Below, one piece after another: positions 1-10,197 of a stretch of DNA of 64,000 nt (position 1 is the stretch's first letter; each line of letters begins with the position of its first letter). Below the pieces are notes generated by a model that was given only the letters and a program-made list of their open reading frames with translations, was not told the origin of the DNA and made no database searches. This DNA is from Larix kaempferi. Its lineage: Eukaryota > Streptophyta > Pinopsida > Pinales > Pinaceae. The stretch is from NCBI GenBank assembly GCA_027924585.1, contig BSBM01000001.1:55260501-55324500 (forward strand). The letters run 5' to 3'. A program made the position numbers and the translations under genes.

Positions 1-552
1 TTATACTGCACTTTTTGTAAATCAGTTGGACATGATGAATCCAACTGCCGTGCATTTTAGCTAACGAACGAAAGAAAACGATATATGGACGCAATGAGAG
101 GTGCTGGCTTGTACCATGTACAAAAAGAAAACCAACTCAAATAAGAAAACGCAGAATATGATCAAGGAGGATACAGAGGCCGTGGTGGTGGATACCGCGG
201 CAGAGGAAGAAATGCTGGCCCGGCGCAGGGAAGAGGTCGTGGCCAGGTCATTTGTTATAATTGTGGCTAGCTAGGTCACATGTCTAGAGATTGTGTTAAC
301 CCATGCACTACATGCAACTACTGTAAATCATTTGAGCATATTATTGAAGATTGCCCAGTGCTAGAGGTGGAAATGCAGAAAAGAAGACGGACGGAGGCAC
401 CAACTCCAAACATCCAGTGGATCGTAGCAGAGAATAGACTAGTGGAACCGAGCATCAATGTGGTCATGTGCAGTGGCACTGAGACAGGCCGTGATAGCGG
501 AGCAGAAGCTTCAACATCAGGGGGGGGCTCACACAAAGCAGACCCCTCTTGA
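1..552 (+). pseudogene. gag: RE1 Gag nucleocapsid region with three zinc knuckles and an RGG-rich linker
   Basis: Frame 1 reads from the window edge. It holds three CX2CX4HX4C knuckles: CTFCKSVGHDESNC near 7-48, CYNCG-x-LGHMSRDC near 256-294 and CNYCKSFEHIIEDC near 313-354. The first and second are joined by a Gly/Arg-rich stretch (about 175-245) resembling an RGG box. Such domains bind and package genomic RNA in the Gag particle. Breaks include a TAG in the second knuckle at the position of a normal residue, and TAG/TAA codons near 58 and 141. The frame ends with TGA at 550-552, and the polyprotein then continues in frame 2. The capsid domain that should precede this is off the left edge. 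Confidence 0.8.
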
Positions 553-1537
553 GACAGATTCGATAAGAAAAGCTCTGGGAAAAACACCTGCTCTCGACCT
601 ACGAAAGAACAAGGAGGTCTTTATCGACGCGTGAGATACCTTCATAGAATTGGCAACTAAGTCACCAAGGATCCTGTTGCGCAATGAAAAAACGTATGTT
701 GAAGACATGCCAGCGGCTTATGACAAAACAAGTACCGCAACGGATGTCGACACTTCCATTGCACAGTTCCTGCAAAGCTGCATGAAGCTACTAAAAAGTG
801 AAAATGCCATAGCAGAGCTATAGAAGCTCATAAACCAATATGAACCACAGAAGGGAACATAAAATTCTGATAGTGCTGTACATCACATAAGGAAGCATAA
901 AAGAACAGGCCGAGAAATGAGGCTTACTGCACAGATAGGAGATTTTCAAATGGATGAAGTCATCCTTGATCTGGGATCTGAAGTGAATGTCTTGACTAGG
1001 CAGACATGGCAGCAGATGGGTCGACCAAAGCTATTATGGTCACCTATCCAATTGAGAATGGCTAACCAAGAGAAATTCATACCTTTTGGCCGGTTAGCTA
1101 ATGTGGTGGTTGACATCAATGGAGTCCAGATTCATGCTGACTTTGAAGTTATCAAGATTGCGGATGATAGTCAGCCTTTTCCTACACTATTAGGAATTGA
1201 CTAGGCCATGGATAACCTGGCTATCATAAACTTGAAGACAAAGAAGATGATATTTGAAGGAAAGCATCTTAGGGTCATCGCACCATTGGATCCTACAGAT
1301 GGGGACAGATACAGTGAGCCGATTTAGGAGGAATCCAAGGCTCAAGACTTGGACAGACTATACCAGATCACCGGGAACCAGGAAGATTACATTAATCCAA
1401 TTGCAGATGGTACACTCAACTGGAGATGTGACAGCTCTTGTGTATTTGAGTCGGAGATAGGACTAGAAAATTGGCAAAGCCGCATGCATGAAGTATCAGC
1501 GAGAAGGTGCGTGCAGGTTACGAAATCACTACACTAG
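548..1537 (+). pseudogene. pol: RE1 aspartic protease
   Basis: Frame 2 carries a retroviral-type protease. The active-site loop reads LDLGSEVNVL (about 956-985), so it is D-L-G rather than the usual D-[ST]-G. The flap and C-terminal part follow, ending at LLGID near 1188-1202 with a TAG where the family normally has Trp. The 365 bases before the protease are a linker open except for TGA, TAG and TAA codons. Downstream the same frame continues through a linker (1205-1537) into the capsid-like domain without a frameshift. Its role would be to cleave the Gag-Pol polyprotein. The DLGS loop is matched by YFGS at the same place in RE6, so the Leu/Phe position looks lineage-specific and not random damage. 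Confidence 0.75.
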
Positions 1538-2420
1538 ATCGGAAAGGAGGTAAGTCCTATTCCCATATATGATGGTTCTGCTAACGTTTACACTTTCATC
1601 CAAGAATATACTGTAGCTATTGCAGATGAGCATAGATTACCAGCATTGGATATGGCATTGTGCGACACACCAGCTAGATGGTGGGCTGCACACAAGCAGA
1701 CATTGACTACTTGGGATCAATGCAGGATTAAGATGCAGATTCGGTTTGCTAACAGTGTTACTTTACCTTTTGAAAATTTTAATGGACAGACAGATCCTAT
1801 CCAGCATATTGAAGTCTGTTCACAGGCATGGGTGGAAAGGCCACAAACAGAATGGGTGCATCTATTTGTACATACACTGGATGATGACATTCCAAAGAAA
1901 TGGTACCTAGACCTGGAGTTGCGCAGGGAAACCACTGATTGGGATGTGTTGACTGTGAACTTCCAGAAGGACTTTAGCTTTGACGATGACAACCCATTGA
2001 TCCATGACGCGTTGTAGATAATTAAGGAACGCATATTCAGGGAAGACTGTCCCCATGAAAATATAACATTGGAAGAATTCTTCGGGGCACATGGCATTCC
2101 TGCGAACCTATAATCAGAAGGGAAGGAACACGGAAAACATCTCATCGAGTGTTATAACCTAGCTGAATTAATTGATAATAGACAGGCAGATGATGAGGAC
2201 GATCTACGCAACATAAACATACCAGAATCGGAGGGTGTGCGCGACGTAGAGGGACCTCTGTTGGAAATCCCAAACATGAGTGGCCCAGTAAAGACGCAGA
2301 AGGTGAACATTGGCACAAGTGAAAAGCCAAAGTTCGCATCAATTGGATACTATTGGGATGATCAAACTGTTTTGCAGAGATTGCAGACACCTTACATGAG
2401 TATCAGGAGCTATTCCCGAT
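1538..2420 (+). pseudogene. RE1 second capsid-like (Retrotrans_gag-type) domain between protease and RT
   Basis: Frame 2 encodes a helical domain with the signature of plant retrotransposon Gag capsids: ARWWAAHKQTL, then a Trp- and Phe-rich core ending WYLDLELRRETTDWDVL, then a phenylalanine-rich FQKDFSF. The longest open part is 1646-2017, broken by a TAG, after which the frame runs on to about 2375. It lies after the protease and before RT, whereas Ty3 capsid normally precedes nucleocapsid and protease. RE6 has a homologous domain in the same place (45064-46014), sharing ARWW, HTLDD/RTLDD, a KWY core and a terminal KDFxF. I infer a real domain of this lineage, not a local rearrangement. Its function is unknown to me. 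Confidence 0.7.
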
Positions 2421-3219
2421 GAAATTCATAGAAGTGAAAGGCATTCTAGGAGACCTAGGGGTCATGAAAATACCTTTGAAGCTAGGCGCCAAGCCTATGA
2501 AGCAGAGGCCATACTAACTAAACCCGCGGTACAAAGAAAGAGTCAACATAGAGCTAGATAAGATGCTCGAAGCAGGAATCATTGAACCTATTGAAGAATC
2601 CAAGTGGATTAGCCCCATGGTCATTCAAGACAAGAAAATGAAAGGTGAGATCAAGATTTGTGTGGATCTCAGAAAACTGAATGATGCTTCTATGCACGAC
2701 CCATTCCCTACTCCTTTCACGGACGAAGTACTTTATAATGTTGGAGGGAATGAGGCCTACTCTTTTACTAATGGTTTCTCTAGGTATCATCAGATCAGGA
2801 TTGATCTCGCAGACAAGCAGAAGATGACTTTTGCTATAGAATGGAGGTCATTCTAGTACACAGTAATGCCTTTTGGTCTAAAGAATGCACCTGCCATCTT
2901 TTCCAAAGTTGTCATTGCAGCCTTTAAATATTTTATGCACAAGTTTCTAGAAGCCTATTTTGATGATTGGACTGTGTTTGGACTGTTGAAGAACCACTGC
3001 GCGAATCTCAGAATGATGCTTAAGAAGTGTAGACAGCATCAGATCTCCTTAAATCTGAAAAAATGTATTTTCTATGTTCCTTACACGATTCTACTAGGCC
3101 ACATTGTCTGTAAGCAAGGATTGATGGTGGATCCTACGAAGATTGCAATTATTGTAAATTTACCAACACCAAATTCAGTCAAGATGTTGTGCTCTACCTT
3201 AGGCCATACCGGATATTAA
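2375..3219 (+). pseudogene. pol: RE1 reverse transcriptase
   Basis: Frame 1 begins with the linker LHEYQELFPMKF and enters a Ty3 RT: KPMKQRPY, then ICVDLRKLND, DPFPTPFTDEV, VMPFGLKNAPAIFSK, the catalytic YFDDWT box (Y at 2956) and LLGHIVCKQGL. It copies element RNA into DNA inside the particle. Damage is light: TAA near 2517, TAG at about 2854 just before the VMPFGL box, and TAA near 3218 in the GYYRKFI connection. The Phe in YFDD and the following WT are shared with RE6 (YFDDWT at 44343-44354) and differ from YMDD in RE3. Confidence 0.88.
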
Positions 3220-3813
3220 TGGAAATTCATAAAGGGTTACATGCAGATAACTGCAGCAATGGAGAAGTTACTAAAGAAAGACACGCCATTCATTTGGAAC
3301 GCAGAGTGCGAGCAGGGTTTTGATACACTAAAGGAGAAGATGGTTACTGCACCGATCCTAGTCTTCCCAGACTGGGCAAAGCCATTCCATGTACATGTTG
3401 ATGCATCATGCATTGCCATGGGAGTCATATTAGCTCAGCCAGTAGAAGGAGGTATTGACCATCCCATCGCATTTTCAAGCAGGAAGCTCTCAACAGTGGA
3501 AAAAAATTACACTACTATTGAGAGGGAAGGTCTTGCGATGGTATATGTGCTGCAGAAATTCGGACACTACTTGCTTGGTGCACACTTCCTCATGTTTACG
3601 GACCATTCCAGTTTGAAATACTTGGTCAATAAGCCAGTGTTAGGGGGGCGCATATGTAGATGGCTATTTCTATTCCAGGAATATGATTTTGAGATTGTTG
3701 TTAAGCCAAGCAGGCTGAACTTGGGACCTAATCACCTCTCTAGGATTGAGTCAGGAGAAGAGCCGACAAACATTGAAGATAGTCTGCGTGATGTGCAGTT
3801 ATTTTCTATATAG
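3220..3813 (+). pseudogene. pol: RE1 Ty3-type RNase H
   Basis: Frame 1 continues from RT into an RNase H. Catalytic positions visible are Asp in HVHVDASC, Glu in TIEREGLAM and Asp in FTDHSSLKYL. The fourth acidic position reads GPNHLSR where the family has GPDHLSR, a D-to-N change that a G-to-A transition explains. It would degrade RNA in RNA-DNA hybrids during reverse transcription. The region is open for 190 codons, the best preserved part of RE1, ending with TAG at 3811. The linker to integrase follows in the same frame. Confidence 0.85.
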
Positions 3814-4696
3814 GTTGTTGATGATTATTATCAGGCTATTATTGATTTCTTAACAACAGAATTAGCACCTCAAAACTTTTCCATCCAGCAGAAGAAGCAA
3901 CTAGTAGTGCACGCCGCAGACTTCACTATTATTGTAGGTTAGGTATACAAACTCAGACTAGATGAAGTGTTGCGTAGATGCGTACTAGACCATGAGAAAC
4001 CATTTATCTTAGCAGATGCGCATTTAGGGATCGCAGGAGGCCACTACCCAGGAAGGGCTACCGCGCAGAAGATACTACGCGTAAGGCTATGGTGGCCTAT
4101 GATCCATAAAGACTCCAAAGAACACTGCTAGAACTGCGATGTCTGTCAGAGGACAGGAAAACCTTCACGCAGAGATGAAATGTCGCTGAATCCACAGTTG
4201 ACCTTACAGGCATTTGAAAAGTGGGCCATTGATTTTGTGGGTCCCATAAACCCACCAAGGAAAAGAACTGATGTGAGGTACATCATTACTGCTACCGATT
4301 ACCTCACCAGATGGGTAGAAGCAAAACCAATAAAGGACTGCAGTTCACAAAGCACTAGAAGAAATATTGCTACACTTGGTTGGATTGGAGGAAGATCGCT
4401 TCATTGCAGGCTTTCACCAACAAGTGCAAAAAGACCGCGAGAAAGCATGGCATGATCGCCATATAAAGAATAAGTCCTTTCAGGTAGGTGACCTAGTCCT
4501 CTTGTATGATAGCAAATTCATGAAGTTCCCTGGTAAATTTAAGATGCATTGGCTTGGTCCATATACTGTGATACATGTTACTAACACTGGCATAGCCCAG
4601 TTAGCCACCTTAGCTAGCGATACTTTACCAAGTTTGATAAATGGGAGTAGACTAAAGCTGTACCATGATAGTCGTGCTTCGCAGAATCCTAAATGA
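3814..4696 (+). pseudogene. pol: RE1 integrase with catalytic core deleted
   Basis: The zinc-binding HHCC domain is readable across TAG codons (IAGGHYPGRATAQKIL near 4033 to CDVCQRTGKP near 4136). The core begins WAIDFVGPINPPRKR (first Asp about 4230) and runs to WVEAKPIKDCSS near 4345. It then jumps directly to LVGLEEDRFIAGFHQ (about 4376 onward, frame 2), which in the family lies well after the active site. The second Asp and the Glu of the DDE triad are therefore missing, a deletion of roughly 400 bases judged against RE6. The C-terminal part is intact: WHDRHIKNKSFQVGDLVLLY, WLGPYTV and INGSRLKLYHDS. This copy could not integrate with its own enzyme. Confidence 0.85.
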
Positions 4697-5224
4697 TAAA
4701 TAGAGGGAGAAATTTCTAAGTGTAAAGTACATTTGAAATTGGACACTGGAAATGAAAAGGAGTCTGTACATGTACGATAAGTAGGACAATGTATGTCTCG
4801 CGCAGCACTGCTGAAGCTGCACACACACACAAAAAAAAAAGGGATCCACACAGTTCAAACATCGACACTGTGAAGTAACTATGCAAGATCAGAGATGGCC
4901 TGCCACGCAGCTCGGTGCAGCTCTCACAAAAATAGCCATTATATGACCGTTGCCAACAACCGCTTGAGTATTTAACCCAAAGATAACCGTTCTGAACACG
5001 CTGACGAAGAAAGGGACTGAAGGATCTGCTCAATTTCGCCAACAGACACCACATTTAATGCTCATCTAACCGTTGGAAGGCATGGGAGGACTCACCTGTG
5101 CCTATAAGTAATGCCGCATAAGGACTCACAAGTGTTACCAAGCACTTAGAATTTTCATGTGCTCACTCCTGTGTTAGCAATCATTAGTAACATATCTGAA
5201 ACATTTTCCTACTCTCACCACTGA
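4697..5224 (+). other. RE1 integrase-accessory spacer
   Basis: About 530 bases without a credible ORF separate integrase from the accessory ORF. The stretch includes a (CA)n tract followed by about ten A residues near 4819-4840. No clear promoter or splice signal stands out, but a subgenomic promoter or splice acceptor is expected somewhere here if the accessory protein is expressed. Confidence 0.5.
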
Positions 5225-7057
5225 ATGTCCGAGTGGTCGTACAGAGAAGAAGAGATTACAATCCAAGAAGTGGTCAGAGTCTTTCAACACGAAGGGATTG
5301 AAGGGTTAATGAAAACCCCTGCTAAGAAGGTTACATTGGAACCAGTTTAGGCATCTCGAAGGTCATCTAGACAAAACCCAGTCATGCAGGATAGGGGGAA
5401 AGATACAGTCGGGCCACGAACAAAGAACCTCAGGCCAATTTTGACGGTGCCACAGTCACCGATATTTCAGAAGGAGATACCTTTAAAGCTTACACCAGAG
5501 TACATATCACCACGGGTGTTGGATGCCCCAGTCTATAAACTAGTCAAGAATGCCTGCTATGAAATCCCCTTGTCGCGAATCTCGAAGCACGTAGACGTTT
5601 CCCATAACTTGCTAGGAAAGACACCAAAGTGTAAGTGGGAAGACTATGACCTCCCGGGAGTGTAGAAGGAAGAACCCCATGATCCCAAGTTCCCACACTT
5701 CCAGCCTGACCAGTACATGTGCTGGAAGAAAGATTCTAAAGGCATACTTAACTTGGTTGCTGAAAGCTGGCTGACACCAGTAGTCCAGTCAAGATTGCTA
5801 AACCTGCTAAGATTACCCCATTTTGATCGTTCAATAGAAATCAATGTGGTGGTTCGCACTTTGATGGCGTGAATCCATCAGGGATACTTGTGGCTAGATA
5901 GAAATGTTGATTTGAACATCGACTTAATCCACCATGTCACAGGACTAAGCAAGCGCGACAAGGACCCCAATCAGTTCTTACAAGGGAAGAGTAAGGAAAA
6001 AGAAGTTGTCGTAGAGATGAATAAAAGCCATGCATTGGTGAAAGGAAAAAGAGGTTTTCCGACAGAATAAATTGAAGATAGAGCGACAAAGTTTGTTACA
6101 CAGTTGCTGGCCGGAAAAATCCTAAGAACAGCCAAGCCTCCAGAGGTGCCTACAGGCGCAGTACTACTCGGTGCCACGGTGGCTGAAGGAACCGAGTTCA
6201 ATTGGTGTCAGTACCTTCTCAATGAGTTCCTAGAAGAACTCAATGACACCCAAGTGAATGGAGGTCAATTCCACTTCACATGGTTGATTATCCTGATTGC
6301 CTTTGTCGGATGGAAGGAGCCGAAGGACTATGTCGGCGTAATTGCAGACACCAATGATCCCAGAGGAGTTCGATATGCCAACCTTTGGGAAAATTTGAAC
6401 GCAGAGTAGAAACAAACGATAGCTAAAGTCTTCTACCAGTATTACACCCAGTTGTGCGAGGCGATCACATGTACATCACGCATTACAAAGCAGGTAATGT
6501 CAAAATACATTCGCATTATCGATTTATATGCGGACATGCATTGTATTTTTATTTCACCCAAAGCAAAGACGAGGAAGCCGGAATGGTATGCGGGTAATTA
6601 CCATATGTACGAGGAATACATCGACATCCTCATGAGGGATTGGCCAGCCGAGTTCCGTGTCGAGGTCATGGATGTTGCGATCGATTCAGAAGAAGATGAA
6701 CCAATTTCGCGGCCATGCCCAATCACAAAGGAAAAAGGAAAAAGGAAAGAACCTGAAAGCCTACCAAAGCTAAAGGCGCGGAAGAAGATGAAAGCAACCA
6801 AGGGTTAATCAGAAATAGTACTTAATGAGGAATATTTCGACATGATTGCTGAAAACGTCATAGAACAAGTGGAAGAGTTGATGATAGACAAAGAGAAAAA
6901 GGACAAGGCCATACAGGATGACCTACAAAAGAATTGGCTCGCACTGCAAGGGCTCATGCAGAAGATGGACGATGTCCAAAAAGGATACCTTTCCCGTGCA
7001 ACACAGAATCGGAAGGGAGTTTGGGAGGAACCTTGTAGCAGGCACCACCGCATCTAG
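5225..7057 (+). pseudogene. RE1 3' accessory protein, globular N-terminal part
   Basis: Frame 2 is essentially open from ATG 5225 to about 7057, interrupted mainly by TAG/TAA/TGA at 5348, 5663, 5870, 6068, 6407 and 6806. I do not recognise a named family. Two motifs recur in other elements here: NIDLIHHVTGLS (TGLS at 5939-5950) and EFNWCQYLLNEFLEEL (FNWC at 6197-6208), the latter followed by FHFTWLIILIAFVGW. The first resembles the core of plant mobile domains (PMD, PF10536-like). The part ends in a basic cluster (KARKKMKATKG near 6775-6805), possibly a nuclear signal. There is no signal peptide or convincing membrane segment, so it is not a standard Env. Homologues: 38134-41953, 51900-53112 and the RE3 LTR ORF. 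Confidence 0.7.
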
Positions 7058-7131
7058 CCTTAACACTGCCAGCGAAGACTCGGCTCCTTCATCTGCACCC
7101 AATGAGAATAACGCTGCCAGTGTCATAACAA

Positions 7132-8103
7132 GTGATTCTGGATACAAATGGTATCAAGCGGGTAGAGCTCGACCTAGCCAAGATTCCGTTACCTAGCTTG
7201 CATGTTTTGCACCTGCAGATTGTAGATGAAATGTATGAAAGGACCACTGATTCAATGAAGTCCCAAGCTAAGCTGCAAGCTGCAAATAGGCAGCTCGAGG
7301 AGTCTAGCTCGCGCACAGATATGCAACTCCACGATGAAAAGGACCGTCAGCTGCGATTGGAGGCCACTATTACTTCTGTCACAGATGCCATTGAATATTT
7401 TGAACCCCAGAGCGATCCTACGGACACCGTTTTGAGAATGGGAGATATGGTGAAATATCTGAAGATAGAAATACAGGACAAGGAGATTTTTTATGAGGTT
7501 GATATTACCGCCCTGAAGGAAAAAATCAATCTGGAGATAAGGGAGAAAGCAGTAAAGGCTGCAGCGCAAAATATTGCACTGGACATGGCTAACTGCCAAG
7601 ATTTATTGACTATAGCTTTGAAGGCATTCACTGTCCTCGAAGAGGATCAAGGGCTACTGCAAGTAAAGACTGCAATCAAAGAAAAGTAGGCCGCACTAGA
7701 GAAGCTGGATATAGAAGTCAAGGCCCTACCAGCCAGAGACAGGCTTCCGAAATACAGGGAAATAACCAACTTGAAAAAGGAGGTACAAGCATTAAGGGAG
7801 AAAGAGACTGCGATGGACGATCAGTCCCAACCACTACTGCAGAATTCCATTGCAATATTGCAGCAAATTGAAGACAAACTCAAGGACCTACACGAGAACT
7901 AGGAGCATGTGGAAGAATATATTGGAGAAGAAATAACTGCGGAGATGCTCGACACAGTCAGGCAAGTCGAGCACGGTACAAAGGAAACAATGGAGCAGCT
8001 AGTCGGCACATTCAATGAATTCATGGCAAAGCTAGCTACGCAGGTCGCGGAGCAGATCAAAAAGGCCGAAGCTGAAGGTGGCTCAGGGACAAGCCACATG
8101 TAA
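7132..8103 (+). pseudogene. RE1 accessory protein, coiled-coil C-terminal part
   Basis: Frame 1 continues the accessory protein after a shift near 7060. It opens with VELDLAKIPLPSLHVLHLQ and runs into Glu/Lys-rich heptad-like sequence to KKAEAEGGSGTSHM and TAA at 8101. In-frame TAG codons occur at 7687 and 7900. The opening aligns by eye with the RE3 LTR ORF (LKLNLENIPVLDVINLHKE): a hydrophobic strand, then IP, then LH, before a long coiled coil. The predicted coiled coil is about 280 residues, pointing to oligomerisation. The stop is 12 bases before the 3' LTR, so nothing else lies between. Confidence 0.7.
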
Positions 8104-8115
8104 GTGTTAGGGGCA
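8104..8115 (+). promoter_or_regulatory. RE1 polypurine tract (weak)
   Basis: The G-rich GTGTTAGGGGCA directly precedes the LTR start TGTTGGGCC. The tract would prime plus-strand DNA synthesis. It is impure, so the boundary rests mainly on the terminal inverted repeat. Confidence 0.5.
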
Positions 8116-8713
8116 TGTTGGGCCTGGCCCAAGTTGGGGAAAATTTTGATAACAGAAGGAGTTTTAGCTACGGAGCTAAGTGCAGCTCAACAAAAATACA
8201 ATTTTGTGCAAGTGTTGGGGACGCTGCAAAGTTGAGCGCAGCAACCAAATTTTGGCAGTACTTCGAAGGGTGCTACAAAGGTCAGTGCTCTGAGGAAGCA
8301 GTGCTGTGAAGTGACCAGTCCACATGGAGCCGACAAAGCAGAGTGCTGGACGGAGGACGGGCATGGGTACCGGTTAGGCCGTCAGTGGTCTAGTTTTGGA
8401 AAAGATGCTCCAGGGAGGCCGAGCGGCGGCCAAGTGTACAAGATCATTAGAGGAAGAACGACTTGATGAAAGCGATTGGGAGCTGAGCCAGTTATACGAG
8501 GCCATTAGAGGAAGAGCGGCTCGATGAAAGTGACCTGTTGGCATGTGCACAACAAGAAGGTCGATAGCGACAGGATGAAGGCGTGGAGGACCGTCACGAT
8601 GGAGCACTCGCTACCAGAGGCCAGCAGTCCAGGTTAGAGAAACTGTAGCAATTTTGTAAACCCTAAGGGTTTCGGCCTTTAGCATTGTAAAGACATGACC
8701 TACTGGCATGATC

Positions 8714-8720
8714 TATAAAA
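8714..8720 (+). promoter_or_regulatory. TATA box of RE1 LTR
   Basis: TATAAAA followed by GGAGG lies about 600 bases into the LTR, in the sense direction. It would put transcription start near 8745 and divide U3 from R. Confidence 0.6.
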
Positions 8721-8870
8721 GGAGGCATTTTTGTATGGGAAAGGGTTAGAAGTTTAATAATGAGCATTGTAAAATCTTTCCTGAGTAAAGATATTGTAAA
8801 GGCTCTGCAGCTGAGTGCACAAAGACCTATCTGAGAGAGAAGAGAGTCTGTAGCTGAGTGCACAGACTAA

Positions 8871-8917
8871 GAACTGTTGTGCCCTTCCCAAAAGATATAT
8901 ATATATAACAACAGTTC
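8871..8917 (+). other. Perfect 10-bp inverted repeat in RE1 LTR
   Basis: GAACTGTTGT (8871-8880) pairs with ACAACAGTTC (8908-8917) around a 27-base spacer containing a short (AT)n. It lies about 150 bases after the TATA box, so it would form a stem-loop in the 5' leader and 3' end of the element RNA. Confidence 0.6.
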
Positions 8918-9675
8918 TAGTTGACGTAGCTTCCCACCCAGGGAAGTGAACCACATTAAATACTGTGTAGTATGATTGTATTGTGTATTGTGCATTTATC
9001 TGTTTCCCGTGAATGAATGTCTGAATCTTCCCATGCATACTGTTATGACAAGACTTTTATATGTATTTTCCATCAGGAGAATATGGAAATAATATGTTAA
9101 GTTCTGCATGAATAGATGAATGGTGAATGTCTAGCCTCTACTTATGAAGTAGTAATGAATCAGTTATTCGGCTAAGTTTTAGATATTGTTTAAGCACTTT
9201 CACATTACGTAGTAGGAAGAATGCATGGTAGTTGGACCGTCTCTGCAGCACATGGTTGAGTAGTGAACACCCCAAGTGAATGGATGAATGATTGAGTGTT
9301 AATAACTCCAGTACTCTAGTTAACTGCAAATATTTCAAGTCTTAGTGCAAGCTACCTCGGCCGTAGTCATGAAGAAATTCCGTGGAAGTAGAATTTAGAG
9401 GTGCAGACCGTGGTGTTGTCTATCGCCGTGCAGTCTTGCCCCGCGGCACACATCTCGTGTCACGCTGCGTAGTACGTCAGACTAAACAACTCATCACCTA
9501 CCGTGGAAACCTGATTCTACAGTACCCCATAGATACACCTCGAGTGAGACCTCAACCTGCTCGCAGGTTGTTGCCGAAAGGGTCGGTGCGAAGGGGTTCT
9601 GTTGGTCAAGGGGAAACTATGAAGAACCTGCGTCTTTATTGAAAACCCTCTGGGTCAGCATATGTTAAGCCAACA

Positions 9676-10197
9676 GGAAGGCATAGGGGCGGTCCTAAAG
9701 CAAAATCAACACTCCATAGCTTTTGAGAGCAGAAAATTGTAGCCACATGAGAGACTATACTCCATATATGACAAGGAAATGTTAGCCATCATGCATGCCT
9801 TGGCCAAGTTTAGACAATATCTGTTGGGGAACAAATTCGTGGTAAAAAATGATCATAACAGTTTAAAGAATTTCCTTACACAAAAAATCTCAATGAAAGG
9901 AAACAAAAATGAGTGAGTAAGATTCAAGATTTTAATTTTGACATTGAATATGTAAAAGGGAAGAATAATATTGTAGTAGATGCATTGTCTAGGAGACCCT
10001 CATTTTCCCTTATGGACATTTCAAAAGATTGGAAAGATGTGCTAATAGTAGAATATGCCAAAGATAGATTTTCTTGTGAATTGTTAGATGGGGCCAATGG
10101 AGATGATAGGTATAATATATTTAATGGCCTAATCTACTTTAAATACCAAATATACTTAGTTCATGGTTTGAATTTAAATCACAAAATATTGAAGTAA
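9676..10197 (+). pseudogene. pol: RE2 RNase H, partial, and linker
   Basis: The chromoviral RNase H begins at GIGAVLKQNQHSIAFESRKL and continues through YSIYDKEMLAIMHALAKFRQYL to the terminal NNIVVDALSRRP box near 9963-9999. The first catalytic Asp lies upstream of the junction and is missing. The second segment shows KNDHNSL where the family has KTDHNSL, so the third Asp is still present. A TAG replaces a Gln codon near 9739. The following linker (10000-10197) ends with TAA. Confidence 0.8.

Larger units (their letters stand above)
1..9675 (+). mobile_element. RE1: Ty3/gypsy LTR retrotransposon, 5' end outside window
   Basis: The order along the plus strand is Gag zinc knuckles, aspartic protease, a second capsid-like domain, reverse transcriptase, RNase H, a deleted integrase, a long accessory ORF, polypurine tract and 3' LTR. 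The 5' LTR, primer site and first Gag domain lie left of the window. The reading frame changes only a few times (near 548, 2375, 4360 and 7060), and most other breaks are TAG codons. The element ends against a chromovirus RNase H, so it probably inserted into RE2. Its left target duplication is not visible, so that insertion is inferred. The YFDDW-type reverse transcriptase and shared layout place it in one lineage with RE6. Confidence 0.85.
8116..9675 (+). repeat. RE1 3' LTR (about 1.56 kb)
   Basis: It starts TGTTGG and ends CCAACA, a perfect 6-bp inverted terminal repeat. Position 9676 onward is a different element (chromovirus RNase H). A TATA box lies at 8714-8720. Short ORFs inside, such as 9382-9642, show no family features. 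The partner 5' LTR is outside the window, so the right boundary is a best estimate. Confidence 0.65.

Noticed and set aside
5225-8103. The 3' ORFs as a retrovirus-like Env
   Set aside because: No signal peptide, no fusion or transmembrane segment. The most hydrophobic piece in RE1 (TWLIILIAFVGW) is amphipathic in the RE6, RE3 and RE7 counterparts.
9382-9642. 86-codon ORF in RE1 LTR
   Set aside because: No homologue or domain. It lies near the LTR end and is likely chance.
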